Below are positions 52,127 through 61,134 of a DNA stretch of 64,000 nucleotides, piece by piece; the first letter of the stretch is position 1, and each line of letters opens with the position of its first letter. The stretch covers positions 186,001-250,000 of the forward strand of contig JADJAK010000006.1 in NCBI GenBank assembly GCA_016704275.1, written 5' to 3'. This DNA comes from Gemmatimonadota bacterium (GTDB taxonomy: Bacteria; Gemmatimonadota; Gemmatimonadetes; Gemmatimonadales; GWC2-71-9). Made by a program: the position numbers and the translations under genes. The notes beneath the pieces are model-generated. The model saw nothing but the letters and a program-made list of their open reading frames with translations. It was not told where the DNA came from and did no database searches.

Positions 52127-52516
52127 TCAGGAGGCGGTCTCGCGAACCTGCAGCACATTGCCTTCCGGGTCGTGGCCGTCGCATGCCCGAAATCCCCGCG
52201 CCACCCATTCGTGCTCGGCCGAGCGAATCGCTCCACCCAGCGCCGCGGCCACCTCGCGGGCGTGCAGGATGCTCACGACCGGCAGGCAGAGCTTCCAGTA
52301 CGAGTCCTCACGCACCGCGACAGTGGTCGGTGTGGCGTGGTCGTCGCCCCCGTAGGCCGGAAGCGCGTGGATCACCACCTCGAGTCCGTCGATCGCCAGC
52401 ACGGCATGGCTCGGCTCCTGGTGCAGGACGGTCATCTGCGCGAGCTCGGCGTAGAATGCCGTCATCCGCGGAACGTCATCGACGAACAGCACGACACTCG
52501 GGTTCGGGGGTGTCAT
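52127..52516 (-). CDS. VOC family (glyoxalase/bleomycin-resistance fold) protein
   Basis: A 129-residue single VOC domain: PSVVLFVDDVPRMTAFYAELA at the start, VLAIDGLEVVIHAL in the middle and FRACDGHDPEGNVLQVRE at the end, with Asp/Glu/His candidate metal ligands. It is probably a metal-binding isomerase, dioxygenase or sequestration protein. It lies four bases downstream of the DUF1569 gene and is co-transcribed. Confidence 0.83.
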   Translation of the reverse strand: MTPPNPSVVLFVDDVPRMTAFYAELAQMTVLHQEPSHAVLAIDGLEVVIHALPAYGGDDHATPTTVAVREDSYWKLCLPVVSILHAREVAAALGGAIRSAEHEWVARGFRACDGHDPEGNVLQVRETAS

Positions 52517-52520
52517 GGTG

Positions 52521-52973
52521 CTACACCCCGAACTGCCGAAGGTGATGGTCGGTGTGCAGCCACGCCCAACGCATCCAGTTGGCCCGCGACATCGGTCCGA
52601 GCACCGGATGGCGGTCCACCAGCGCCTCGGGTGTGGCGGCCGCGAGGGCCCGGAGCAGCGAGACGGCTCGCTCGAGGTCGGTGGTGAAGTTGACGGGGTC
52701 GACGGCGGCCCCTGCCGGGTCGGCACCGGCCTTGATGCCGCGCGGCATCTGCCGGAGCACATGGAGCAGCAGGAACTTGCGGAGCGGGGAGGGTTTGCCG
52801 CGCGCCCTCGACGCGAACGGGCGCAGCTTGAGGACGGCCTCGGAGGCGTCCCCGAGGTGGCGCGCCATCTGTTGCCCGTTCATCGTGCCCCACGCCGCCG
52901 CGTGCGCGGGAGTCAGGCGTTCGAGGCGCGCGACCAGCTCGTCGCGCACGGCGTCATCCGCGAGGTTCTTCAT
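52521..52973 (-). CDS. DUF1569 (DinB-like) family protein
   Basis: A 150-residue protein: LERLTPAHAAAWGTMNGQQMARHLGDA near 17-43 contains the conserved HLGDA block, and WAWLHTDHHLRQFGV ends the protein with the conserved His cluster. It is likely a four-helix metal-binding fold related to DinB. Function unknown. It is upstream of the VOC gene. Confidence 0.8.
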   Translation of the reverse strand: MKNLADDAVRDELVARLERLTPAHAAAWGTMNGQQMARHLGDASEAVLKLRPFASRARGKPSPLRKFLLLHVLRQMPRGIKAGADPAGAAVDPVNFTTDLERAVSLLRALAAATPEALVDRHPVLGPMSRANWMRWAWLHTDHHLRQFGV

Positions 52974-53011
52974 CAGGGACCCGGGTCAGGAGGGGAAGAG
53001 GGTGCGGGAGC

Positions 53012-53386
53012 TCACCAGAAGCCGTCGTCGTCCCGCGCCTTCACGGCGCGCACACGGGCCTTGGCGATCTTGCGGATCAGCGCCTCGGGCAGCGGTTCGG
53101 TGTACGGGATCTGGAGCAGCCCCTTCGTGGTGCGGTGCTTCGCCATTTCCTTCCGGAACGGCTCCAGGCCCGCCTCCATCAACGTGAAGCTGCAGTGCGC
53201 CTTGTGCCCCGAGAAGGCAAAAAGAAACCGGGGCTCGACGAAGAACGGCGTGCCCCACTTGATCGCTTCCTCGGCGTCGGGCGCGATCTCCTTCAGGATC
53301 GCGTAGAGGCGGCGCAGGTGCGGCTGTCCCGCGGCAGGCGCCGCGGCAATGTACTCGGCGATCGTGGTCGGGTGCCGCTTCGCCAT
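53012..53386 (-). CDS. DUF1801 family protein (iron chaperone-like)
   Basis: A 124-residue protein with YIAAAPAAGQPHLRRLYAILKEIAPDAEEAIKWGTPFF near 13-50 and FSGHKAHCSFTLMEAGLEPF near 58-77. The EAIKWG..FF core is the DUF1801 signature. The end (IPYTEPLPEALIRKIAKARV) is a typical C-terminal helix. Role not established. It lies nine bases after the second DUF1801 gene. Confidence 0.85.
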   Translation of the reverse strand: MAKRHPTTIAEYIAAAPAAGQPHLRRLYAILKEIAPDAEEAIKWGTPFFVEPRFLFAFSGHKAHCSFTLMEAGLEPFRKEMAKHRTTKGLLQIPYTEPLPEALIRKIAKARVRAVKARDDDGFW

Positions 53387-53395
53387 GAGATCGAC

Positions 53396-53791
53396 TCAGT
53401 CCTTCGCCGAGGCGACGTTGAAGGCCACCGCAGCGCGGATGAGCGCGGTGAACGCCTTGGCGTTCACCGCCTCGCCTTCGTGAATGTCGATCGCGCGGCG
53501 CACGTTCCCGTCGAGGCTCGAGTTGAAGAGGCCGCTCGGATCCTTGAGCGATGCCCCCTTCGCGAAGGTCAGCTTGACGGCCTTCTTGTAGCTCTCGCCG
53601 GTGCAGATCAGGCCAGTGTGCGACCAGACCGGCCCGCCCCACTTCCACTCCTCGATGATGTCCGGATCGGCGGCAAGGATCAGCGCGCGAACCTTCGCGA
53701 GGGTCTCGCCCCGCCAGTCACCGAGTTCGGCAATCCGTCCGTCGATCAGCGCGGACGGTGAGCCGGTAGAGCTCGAGGCACCCTTCTTCAT
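53396..53791 (-). CDS. DUF1801 family protein
   Basis: A 131-residue relative of the previous gene product: VRALILAADPDIIEEWKWGGPVW, CTGESYKKAVKLTFAKGASLKDPSGLFNSSLDG and an A-rich C-terminal helix. ATG 53791 has a GGGAGA site; an in-frame ATG at 53821 would add ten residues. It probably forms one transcript with the neighbouring DUF1801 gene. Confidence 0.8.
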   Translation of the reverse strand: MKKGASSSTGSPSALIDGRIAELGDWRGETLAKVRALILAADPDIIEEWKWGGPVWSHTGLICTGESYKKAVKLTFAKGASLKDPSGLFNSSLDGNVRRAIDIHEGEAVNAKAFTALIRAAVAFNVASAKD

Positions 53792-53839
53792 CGGCGATTC
53801 TCCCAGGGGTTTCTCATTCACCCGCTTCAGTGCACTCCG

Positions 53840-55111
53840 CTAACGCCCACCGCCGCGCTCCTCGACCAGTCGCATCGACTCGCGACTCACAAAGATCCGT
53901 GCGTGGTACTGCTCGCCCCAGCCGAGCGGCGTGACGCCGCGAACTTCGTGGATCGGCCCACCGCCGTGCCCTTCCTCGAGTTGCGCGCGGATCGACGCAC
54001 GGACGTTCGGGTCGGCACCACGATCGAGCAGCAGCCGGGTGAATCGCGCCTCGTCGGGCTGCCCGCTGCCGTAGTTGACCCAGAAGTTGCGCTGGGAGAC
54101 CACGGTTGAAAAGAGGGACGTGTAGCCGCCAAAGCCGTCGGCATCGATGGCCGCAGGGACATTCGGGTCCATGCCGCGGTCGAGCAGCCACTCGCCGATT
54201 TCCACGTCGTCGAAGTATGCCGCAATGTGCAGGAGCGTGGCGCCCTCGAGCGGTGTTCCCTGGGCGGTGTACGGACCTGCTGCGCAGGCCGGCGCCATCG
54301 GAAAGATCGCCGCCTTCGGGAAGGTGCGCGTGAGCAGTTGCGGGTCGCGCAGCAGGTGGGCCTCGAGCAGGTCGAGCCGACCGCGATGAAATGCCATGAT
54401 CGGCGTGTCGGACGGCTCGAAGCCGTGCTCGACATACAGCTCCAGGATGCGGTGCTTCGCCGCCGAGTTCCGGCTGTCGGTGCCGAGCAGGTGCTCCATG
54501 ACGTTGGGCTCGACACCGTTGGGGCCATCGGCGCGCACGCCGAGCGAGAAGAGCACCGCCGTCCCCGGGACGTTCAGCGTATACGCGGGGCCGGCGAGCG
54601 AGTCGTGCTTGACCGGCGGCCGCCCCGCCAGGTCGTAGATCATCTGCACCGTGCCGGGATGGCCCTGCAGGGCGGCCCGACCGGCGGCATTCTCCAGGTC
54701 GCGAGCACCACGGGCATGCAGTTGGCGGATCAGCTCGTCGCGACCAAGGTTCGCCGCGTAGCTCATCGGCGGCCCCCAGTTGCTGTCGGGGCGGAGCAGC
54801 ACCGTCTCATGAAGCAGGGCCGGATTCGCATCGACGAGCGACAGCACCTTGGTGCGGTCATCGCGCCAGATCCCATCGACCAGCTCCACGGCGACGACCA
54901 ACCTTGGCCAGCTCGACGCGCGATAACTCTTCGCGAGGACGCGCTGCGCCTCGGCGAGTTTCGCCGCCGCGGGATCGGCTGGTTCGGGGTGGAGTTCGCG
55001 CCATTCGGCGATCGCCGCGGCGTCACCGGCGTGGATCGCCTTGAGGAATTCCTTGGCCTGGCGATGCAGCTGGTCGAGATCGGGGCGGACGGGAAGATCA
55101 CGGGCGGGCAT
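53840..55111 (-). CDS. ankyrin-repeat protein (paralogue)
   Basis: A 423-residue protein. The N-terminal segment (RPDLDQLHRQAKEFLKAIHAGD, then KSYRASSWPRLVVAVELV) matches the same part of the 50679-51947 protein. Ankyrin units follow: GRDELIRQLHARGA, GATLLHIAAYFDDVEIGEWLLDRGMDPNV near 290, and RFTRLLLDRGADPNVR near 355. AAGGAGG sits directly before ATG 55111, an unusually strong ribosome binding site. Function unknown; likely protein-binding. Confidence 0.85.
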   Translation of the reverse strand: MPARDLPVRPDLDQLHRQAKEFLKAIHAGDAAAIAEWRELHPEPADPAAAKLAEAQRVLAKSYRASSWPRLVVAVELVDGIWRDDRTKVLSLVDANPALLHETVLLRPDSNWGPPMSYAANLGRDELIRQLHARGARDLENAAGRAALQGHPGTVQMIYDLAGRPPVKHDSLAGPAYTLNVPGTAVLFSLGVRADGPNGVEPNVMEHLLGTDSRNSAAKHRILELYVEHGFEPSDTPIMAFHRGRLDLLEAHLLRDPQLLTRTFPKAAIFPMAPACAAGPYTAQGTPLEGATLLHIAAYFDDVEIGEWLLDRGMDPNVPAAIDADGFGGYTSLFSTVVSQRNFWVNYGSGQPDEARFTRLLLDRGADPNVRASIRAQLEEGHGGGPIHEVRGVTPLGWGEQYHARIFVSRESMRLVEERGGGR

Positions 55112-55388
55112 GACGAACCTCCTTGGTGTGCCCGTGGTCCGCTGGCGCCGGGCGAAGGAGGGTCATGGGTACGTCCCGGGTACTGCTCGGCACGCTGCTC
55201 AGGTGGACTCGGTCCTGTCCGCGGACGGGAGGCGCCCTGCGCGCCTGCCTCGAAATTACTGCTCGTGCCGTGCAGCCGACAGGGAGGGGTGCGTTCGTTT
55301 CATGTGTGCGACGTGGCTACCTATCTCGGCCGCTGGGCCGTAGGATTCCCCGTTGCTGCACGCATTTCTCCCCTGGGACCAGGTCGAC
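55112..55388. other. divergent spacer upstream of the ABC operon
   Basis: 277 bases between the ankyrin gene (leftward) and the ABC operon (rightward). It contains no clear -10/-35 pair and no coding region I can support. Both promoters should lie here. Confidence 0.4.
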
Positions 55389-56321
55389 ATGCCCCTCCTG
55401 AGTACCTACGAGCTGACCAAACGGTACCCCGGTGGGGTGACGGCGCTCGACAATCTGACGCTCGACCTCGAGCCCGGTGTCATCGGGCTGGTCGGTGCCA
55501 ACGGCGCCGGCAAGAGCACCTTCCTCAAGATCATGCTCGGCCTCCTCCCGCCCACCAGCGGGTCGCTGACCGTGCTCGGCATCGACGCCACCACCCGTGG
55601 CACCGAGCTGCGTCAGTACCTCGGCTACATCCCCGAGTTCGACTGCCTGCCGGCCGATCGCACCGCGACCGATCTGGTGACGCACCTCGCCCGGGTCTCC
55701 GGGCTGCCGGCCACGGCCGCGCGCGAGCGTGCCGCCGAGATGCTCCGGCACGTGGGTCTCTACGACGAACGGTATCGGCCGATTGGTGGCTACTCGACGG
55801 GGATGAAGCAGCGCGTCAAGCTGGCGCAGGCGCTGGTACACGATCCGAAACTCTTGCTGCTCGACGAGCCCACCAATGGGCTCGATCCGGCCGGCCGCAC
55901 CGACATGCTCGACCTGATCAAGCGCACCGGGCGCGAGTTCGGCATCAGCGTGATCGTGGCGACCCACCTGCTCGGCGAGGTCGAGGAGGTCTGCGACTTC
56001 CTGGTGGCGATCGACGGCGGCCGCCTGCTGCGCGCCGCGCCGCTCAAGGAGTTCGTGCAGGAGACCGAGTTGCTCGTGGTGGAAATTGTTGGCGATGCCG
56101 ATGCCTTCATGGCGATGCTGGTCGCCCGAGGGCTGCCCGCCCGCATGGGGGCGGGCGGGGCGATCGCGATTCAGGTGGGGTCGGACTCGCCGTTCGACAT
56201 CGTGCGCGATGTCGCCGCCGAGATGGGGGTCGGGCTGTTGCGCGTGGCCCGCCGGCGCGACCGCCTCGAGGATCTCTTTCACGTCGACGATGCGGTGATC
56301 GCCGGAGGGATGCATGGCTGA
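55389..56321 (+). CDS. ABC transporter ATP-binding protein 1
   Basis: A 310-residue ATPase: Walker A GANGAGKST near 38, the Q-loop near 80, signature-like GYSTGMKQRV near 135, Walker B KLLLLDEPTNGLDPAG near 155 and switch His in ATHLLGE near 193. A C-terminal regulatory domain follows. It energises an ABC-2-type exporter with the next gene, which starts eight bases before this stop. ATG 55389 begins the ATPase domain; 55353 would add 12 residues. Confidence 0.9.
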   Translation: MPLLSTYELTKRYPGGVTALDNLTLDLEPGVIGLVGANGAGKSTFLKIMLGLLPPTSGSLTVLGIDATTRGTELRQYLGYIPEFDCLPADRTATDLVTHLARVSGLPATAARERAAEMLRHVGLYDERYRPIGGYSTGMKQRVKLAQALVHDPKLLLLDEPTNGLDPAGRTDMLDLIKRTGREFGISVIVATHLLGEVEEVCDFLVAIDGGRLLRAAPLKEFVQETELLVVEIVGDADAFMAMLVARGLPARMGAGGAIAIQVGSDSPFDIVRDVAAEMGVGLLRVARRRDRLEDLFHVDDAVIAGGMHG

Positions 56322-57315
56322 ACCAGCCACTCCACGCACCGGCGTCATCTACGACATCGGCTACCAGCACTACGACGGTCCGCGCCTCGGCCGCGCCGGC
56401 GCCGTGCGGGCGCTCTACGTCGAGGGGATCCGGTCGATCTTCGGCATCGGCCGCGGCGGCAAGGCCAAGATTCCGCCGGTGGTGCTCATCGCGATGATGG
56501 TGATTCCCGCGCTGATCCAGAGCGCGGTCACCGGCCTCGCGGGCAACATGATCCAGCTCTTTGCCCACGCCACCTACTTCCGCACCACGGTGTGGCTCTT
56601 CGGCCTCTTCTGCGCCTTCCAGACGCCGGAGCTGATCACCAGCGACTCGCAGAGCCGCGTGCTGGCGCTCTACTTCTCTCGCGCGGTCCGCCGGTCGGAC
56701 TATGTGCTGGCCCGTGTCGCCGCCCTGGCCACGTCGCTCTTCGTCGTCGCCTTGCTGCCGCACATCGTGCTGCTCGCGGGCACCTGGATGTCGGCCGAAG
56801 ATGTCGCCGCGGCAATGCGGACCTCGTTGCCGACCATCCCGCGGATCCTCGCCGGCGCCTTCGCGATCGCGATCCTGCTCTCCACGGTCTCGATCACCAT
56901 CGCGGCGGTGCTCAAGCGGCGTCCCTTCGCCACCGCCGCCATCCTCGCCTTCTTCCTGCTCGCCAGCGGATTCGTCACCCCGCTCATCATGCAGCGGCCC
57001 GACAAGATGCGCTACCTCGCGCTGACGTCGCCGATGATCGTCGGTGATGGCGTGACGACGTGGATCTTCGACACCACCTCGGTCAAGCAGAAGGCCGACT
57101 CGATCGCGGCGCTCGACGCGGCGGACGCCAAGGCCCGGCCGCCGAAGAATGCAGCCGACAGCAATGCACAGCTCCGCCGCCGTTTTCGCCGCCGCAACCG
57201 CACGGTGCTGCAGGCCGCGAACCTGCCAGGGACGACCTACCTGGGCACGATGGTGGGCTTCATCGCGATTGCCGGCGTGGTGCTCACGCTGCGCTACCGG
57301 AGCATCGAGACGTGA
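56314..57315 (+). CDS. ABC-2 type transporter permease 1
   Basis: A 333-residue membrane protein with about six hydrophobic helices (about 53-70, 85-105, 135-155, 175-195, 200-225 and 310-328). A long charged segment (about 245-300, rich in Lys/Arg/Asp) separates the last helix. YHDG-like GYQHYDGPRLG opens the protein. It forms the channel for ATPase 1. The end overlaps the next ATPase start (GTGA). Confidence 0.82.
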   Translation: MAEPATPRTGVIYDIGYQHYDGPRLGRAGAVRALYVEGIRSIFGIGRGGKAKIPPVVLIAMMVIPALIQSAVTGLAGNMIQLFAHATYFRTTVWLFGLFCAFQTPELITSDSQSRVLALYFSRAVRRSDYVLARVAALATSLFVVALLPHIVLLAGTWMSAEDVAAAMRTSLPTIPRILAGAFAIAILLSTVSITIAAVLKRRPFATAAILAFFLLASGFVTPLIMQRPDKMRYLALTSPMIVGDGVTTWIFDTTSVKQKADSIAALDAADAKARPPKNAADSNAQLRRRFRRRNRTVLQAANLPGTTYLGTMVGFIAIAGVVLTLRYRSIET

Positions 57316-58220
57316 CCGTCGAACTCGCGCACGTCTCGAAGTGGTATGGCAACATTGTCGCGGTGAACGATGTCTCCTTCACGCTCACCCCAGGCATCAC
57401 CGGACTGCTCGGCCCGAATGGCGCGGGGAAGTCGACGATCCTCCACATGCTGGTCGGGCTGCTGCGACCCTCGAGCGGCACCGTCACTGTCAATGGTGTG
57501 CCGTCGTGGCAGCATCCGGAGATCTACCGCACCCTCGGCTTCGTCCCCGAAAGCGAGTCGGTGTACAGCTTCCTGACCGGCTATGAGTTGGTGCGCCTCA
57601 ACGCCCGGTTGCAGCAACTGCCCGATGCCGAGGCCGCGGTCAAGCGCGCCATCGACCTCGTGGAGATGACCGCGGCGCAGGGCCGGCCGGTGGCGACCTA
57701 TTCCAAGGGGATGCGGCAGCGCATCAAGATCGCCGCGATGCTGGTCCACTCCCCCACGGTGCTGCTGCTCGACGAGCCCTTCAACGGGATGGACCCGAAG
57801 CAGCGGCTGCAGATGATGGCGGTGCTGCGCCGGCTCGCCGACGCCGGCAGCACCATCCTCGTCTCGTCGCACATCCTGGAAGAAGTCGATCGCCTCGCGG
57901 ATACCGTGCTGGTGATCATCGGCGGGCGGCTCGCCGCCTCCGGAACCAGCCGGGTCATTCGGCAGTTGATGACCGACCGGCCGCATACCTTCACGGTGCG
58001 GACCAGCGACGACCGATTGCTGGCATCGAGCCTCATTCGGCAGGATGTCACGGCGAGTGTCGAGGTGACGCCCGCCGGGCTGAGCATCCGGACGTCGGAC
58101 TTGGGTGCCTTCACGAGAGCGTTGCCCAGACTGGCCCGTGAGTCGAACGTCTCGATTCTCGAGGTGCATCCGGCCGACGAATCGCTCGAGAGCGTCTTCT
58201 CCTACCTGGTGCAGGGGTAA
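57312..58220 (+). CDS. ABC transporter ATP-binding protein 2
   Basis: A 302-residue ATPase with Walker A GPNGAGKST near 37, signature YSKGMRQRI near 130, Walker B TVLLLDEPFNGMDP near 150 and SSHILEEVD near 187. It starts at GTG 57312, overlapping the previous stop. It probably pairs with permease 2, or forms a hetero-dimeric exporter with ATPase 1. Confidence 0.9.
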   Translation: MTVELAHVSKWYGNIVAVNDVSFTLTPGITGLLGPNGAGKSTILHMLVGLLRPSSGTVTVNGVPSWQHPEIYRTLGFVPESESVYSFLTGYELVRLNARLQQLPDAEAAVKRAIDLVEMTAAQGRPVATYSKGMRQRIKIAAMLVHSPTVLLLDEPFNGMDPKQRLQMMAVLRRLADAGSTILVSSHILEEVDRLADTVLVIIGGRLAASGTSRVIRQLMTDRPHTFTVRTSDDRLLASSLIRQDVTASVEVTPAGLSIRTSDLGAFTRALPRLARESNVSILEVHPADESLESVFSYLVQG

Positions 58221-58223
58221 CCG

Positions 58224-58967
58224 ATGCTCTTCAACCCTGTGCTGGCCGGGCTGACCGTGCGCCAGGCGCTCGCCAAGCGACGCTGGATGATCGTCCTCCT
58301 GCTGGCCGCCCTGCCGGTGGTGATGGCGACCCTGATTCATCTGTACGGTACCGTCGACGACGAGCCACTCCAGATCGTCGCCATTCCGATCATGACGCTG
58401 ATCTACACCGTGGTCGTTCCGGTCATCGCGCTGATTCTCGCGAGTTCGTCGTTTGGCGCGGAGATCGAGGATGGCACGGCGATCTACCTGCTGGCCAAGC
58501 CGATCTCTCGCACCGAGATCGTCCTCACCAAGCTCGTGGTCACGGCCGTCATCTGCATGACGCTGGCGGCCCTGACCACCCTGGGCGCCGGGGTGAGCCT
58601 CGTGCGCGGGCTCGACCCCACCGGATTGGTGCTCGGCCTGACTGCGGGTGCCGCGCTCGGTGCCTTCCTCTACACCGCGATCTTCCTCGCCCTCGGCCTG
58701 ATCACCAAGCGCGGGATGCTGATCGGGCTGACGTATCTGGTGGTGTGGGAGGGAGCCCTCGGCTCCTTCTTCAAGGGAACCCGGGTGCTCAGCGTGCGGC
58801 AGTACATGCTCGCCGTCGCCGACGCGATCAGCACCGTCAACGCCGAGGTGTTCGTGGCGTTGCTGGCGCCGAAGACCGCCTACATCATGAGCGGAGTGGT
58901 TGCGGTGGCGGCGGTCACCCTCTGCATTCGGAAGTTGCGGACCTTCGAGGTCGGGCAAGCCGGGTAG
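58224..58967 (+). CDS. ABC-2 type transporter permease 2
   Basis: A 247-residue membrane protein with six hydrophobic helices (about 20-38, 55-75, 105-125, 135-158, 165-185 and 210-232). The YLLAKPISRTEIVLTKL segment near 88 is typical of ABC-2 permeases. It starts three bases after the ATPase 2 stop and ends at a strong bidirectional hairpin. Confidence 0.85.
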   Translation: MLFNPVLAGLTVRQALAKRRWMIVLLLAALPVVMATLIHLYGTVDDEPLQIVAIPIMTLIYTVVVPVIALILASSSFGAEIEDGTAIYLLAKPISRTEIVLTKLVVTAVICMTLAALTTLGAGVSLVRGLDPTGLVLGLTAGAALGAFLYTAIFLALGLITKRGMLIGLTYLVVWEGALGSFFKGTRVLSVRQYMLAVADAISTVNAEVFVALLAPKTAYIMSGVVAVAAVTLCIRKLRTFEVGQAG

Positions 58968-58991
58968 CCGAGGCACGAGAGAAGGACCGAC

Positions 58992-59038
58992 AACAGAATC
59001 GCCGGTGCCGGACGCGAGTCCGACACCGGCGATCTGTT
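58992..59038. terminator. strong bidirectional hairpin terminator
   Basis: Arms of about 21 bases (AACAGAATCGCC... against ...GGCGATCTGTT) pair with one mismatch and one bulge around a GCGA loop. It lies between the convergent ABC operon and the CocE-type hydrolase gene and should end both transcripts. Confidence 0.7.
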
Positions 59039-59054
59039 CTGCGTGGCGCGATGC

Positions 59055-61133
59055 CTAGCGCGGGATGACGGGCAGCACGATGTGGCTCGGGTGGGCCGCG
59101 TCGTGGATCAGTCGCTGATGCGCCGAGACGAAGATCGACTCCTTCTCGTTGTTGCCGCCGGTGTTCAAGTTCCGGTTGTACTTCGGGAAGAGCGCCGAGG
59201 TGATGCTGACCCGGAGCCGATGGCCGGGGGCGAACACCTTGGACGTGAACCAGAGGTCGATCTCGTATTGCTCGATCTGCCCCTTCACCAAGGGGACCAC
59301 CTTGTCCATTCCCTTCCGGAAGCGTGCCCGCACGAAGCCGTCCTGCACCCGCTCGGCGTGGCCGTCGGGGAAGACATCGAGCAGCATGACGGCCCAGTCG
59401 GTGTCCTTGGCGTCGCTGGAGGCCCAGATCGTCGCCGTCATCTCGCCGGTGACTTCGAGTGGCTTGGTGAGCGGCTTCGAGGTGAAGACCAGTGCGTCGC
59501 GCCGGGTGGCATTCAACTTGGTGTAGTCCTCGTTCAGCGACTCTTCGAGCTCGCGCGAATCGATCAGGTACGGCGTCGGGTCGCCGGGGTTGTAGGTGAA
59601 GGTGTCGGCCACCGCGCCGCGCGGCGGCAGGGTGTCGAGCACACCGTCGCCCGCACTCGTCTGCGCCCGCCCGCCAGACGAGACATACCACTTCATCGCC
59701 CGCGCCCGCTTGAGCGGCCACTCCTGCTCCTGACGCCAGCTGTTGTCGCCCTGCACGAAGATGTCGACCGGCGGCATCTTCTCGACGCCGTTGTCCCGGC
59801 CGAGCAGGTAGTGGTCGAACCAGCGGATCTGCATGTCGCGGTATTCGTAGCGCGCCTGCGGTCCGAAGTCGCCGGCGACGTAATCCACGCCCTTGTGGGC
59901 ATGGACGCCCATGACCAGATGCCACGCCGGGTGATTCTTCACCTTGAGGAGCGCGTTGGTGTAGTCGAGCGGGCCACGCGCGTCGTCGTGCCAACCGGCC
60001 AGGGACATCGCCGGCACCTTCACCTTGTCGATGTAGGTGGTGACGGCGCGCGCGCGCCAGAACGCGTCGAGTGTCGGGTGCGCGATCCAGCGGTCCCAGA
60101 TCGCGTTGGGGGCGCACCCCAGGCGCGCCGGCAGCGCGGAGAGCGGGAGGTGGGTGATCGCCTCGCCGATTTCGAGGTCCGCCCCGTTGGTGGCCATGTT
60201 CCGATCCCGCATCATGCAGGCCCAGCTGATGTTGATCGGGCCGAACGCCATCGCGGCGTACGGGACGATCCGCCAGGGGTCGCTGGTCGCCGCGGAGGGC
60301 GCGATCGCCGCGAGGTGCGGCGGGGCGCTCACCGCAGCGTACCAGGCCAGCCGGCCCTCGTCGGAGTGGCCAATCAAGCCGACCTTGCCGTTGGCGCCTG
60401 GGAGCTTCGCCGCCCACTCGACGGCGTCGTAGCCGTCCTCGATGTCATGGCTGTAGTCGCCGAACTCCTCGATCCTGCCCGTGGACTTGCCGCGCTCGCG
60501 CACCAGCTGGCCGACGAAGATGTAGCCACGCGCAGCCCACCACCGCCCCGGACCAGGGTTGGACGCGCGGTACGGCGAGCGCTGCATGACGATGTACGTC
60601 TCCAGCATGGTGCCGTCACGGACCGGCATCAGCGTCGTGGTGTCGACCACGGTGGCATACTGCGAGTCCGACGCCGGCATCTTCCAGATCTGATGGGTCG
60701 GCTCGGGGGCGCCGGGGGTCGCCCGGCGAACCAACCGATACCGGCGATCCATCGGCCGGTCGTTGGTGTACTGCACCCCTTCGAGCGTGTCGCCGTGCCA
60801 CGCGGCGCGGAGCACCGTGTTGGCGTCCTGTGCCAACAGGAGGGAGTCGCCCTTGGTCGTCACCTTGGCCACCGTCAGCATCGGGGCACCGGTGCGCCGA
60901 CGCAGGAATCCGGCGTTGGCCGAGTCGGTGCCGGCGAAGTGCGCGTAGGCCATCCGCCGCCATCCCTCGAAGCCGAACTTCGGCTTGGCGCTCAGGGCGA
61001 TGTACACATCCCATTCGCCGGCGAGGACCGGCACGCGGCGGCGCGCGGCCAGGGCACCCGCCCCGAGCGCGACCAGCACCACCAGGATGACGGCCCAGCG
61101 AGCGCCGCCCGTGCGCGAGGTTCGAATCATCAT
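59055..61133 (-). CDS. secreted CocE/NonD family hydrolase (X-Pro dipeptidyl-peptidase-like)
   Basis: A 692-residue exported or membrane-anchored hydrolase with an N-terminal hydrophobic helix (about 12-30). The alpha/beta-hydrolase core (about 180-470) has RDGTMLETYI, the nucleophile elbow GHSDEG (usually GxSYxG) near 257, GWHDDARGPLDY near 380 and HAHKG near 410. The C-terminal beta-sandwich (about 490-692) matches the X-Pro dipeptidyl-peptidase C domain: FTSKPLTKPLEVTGEMTATIW near 560 and GHRLRVSITSALFPKYNRN. It may cut X-Pro dipeptides or acyl-amide bonds. ATG 61133 has a GGGAG site; 61130 is the alternative. Confidence 0.85.
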   Translation of the reverse strand: MMIRTSRTGGARWAVILVVLVALGAGALAARRRVPVLAGEWDVYIALSAKPKFGFEGWRRMAYAHFAGTDSANAGFLRRRTGAPMLTVAKVTTKGDSLLLAQDANTVLRAAWHGDTLEGVQYTNDRPMDRRYRLVRRATPGAPEPTHQIWKMPASDSQYATVVDTTTLMPVRDGTMLETYIVMQRSPYRASNPGPGRWWAARGYIFVGQLVRERGKSTGRIEEFGDYSHDIEDGYDAVEWAAKLPGANGKVGLIGHSDEGRLAWYAAVSAPPHLAAIAPSAATSDPWRIVPYAAMAFGPINISWACMMRDRNMATNGADLEIGEAITHLPLSALPARLGCAPNAIWDRWIAHPTLDAFWRARAVTTYIDKVKVPAMSLAGWHDDARGPLDYTNALLKVKNHPAWHLVMGVHAHKGVDYVAGDFGPQARYEYRDMQIRWFDHYLLGRDNGVEKMPPVDIFVQGDNSWRQEQEWPLKRARAMKWYVSSGGRAQTSAGDGVLDTLPPRGAVADTFTYNPGDPTPYLIDSRELEESLNEDYTKLNATRRDALVFTSKPLTKPLEVTGEMTATIWASSDAKDTDWAVMLLDVFPDGHAERVQDGFVRARFRKGMDKVVPLVKGQIEQYEIDLWFTSKVFAPGHRLRVSITSALFPKYNRNLNTGGNNEKESIFVSAHQRLIHDAAHPSHIVLPVIPR

Positions 61134-61134
61134 C

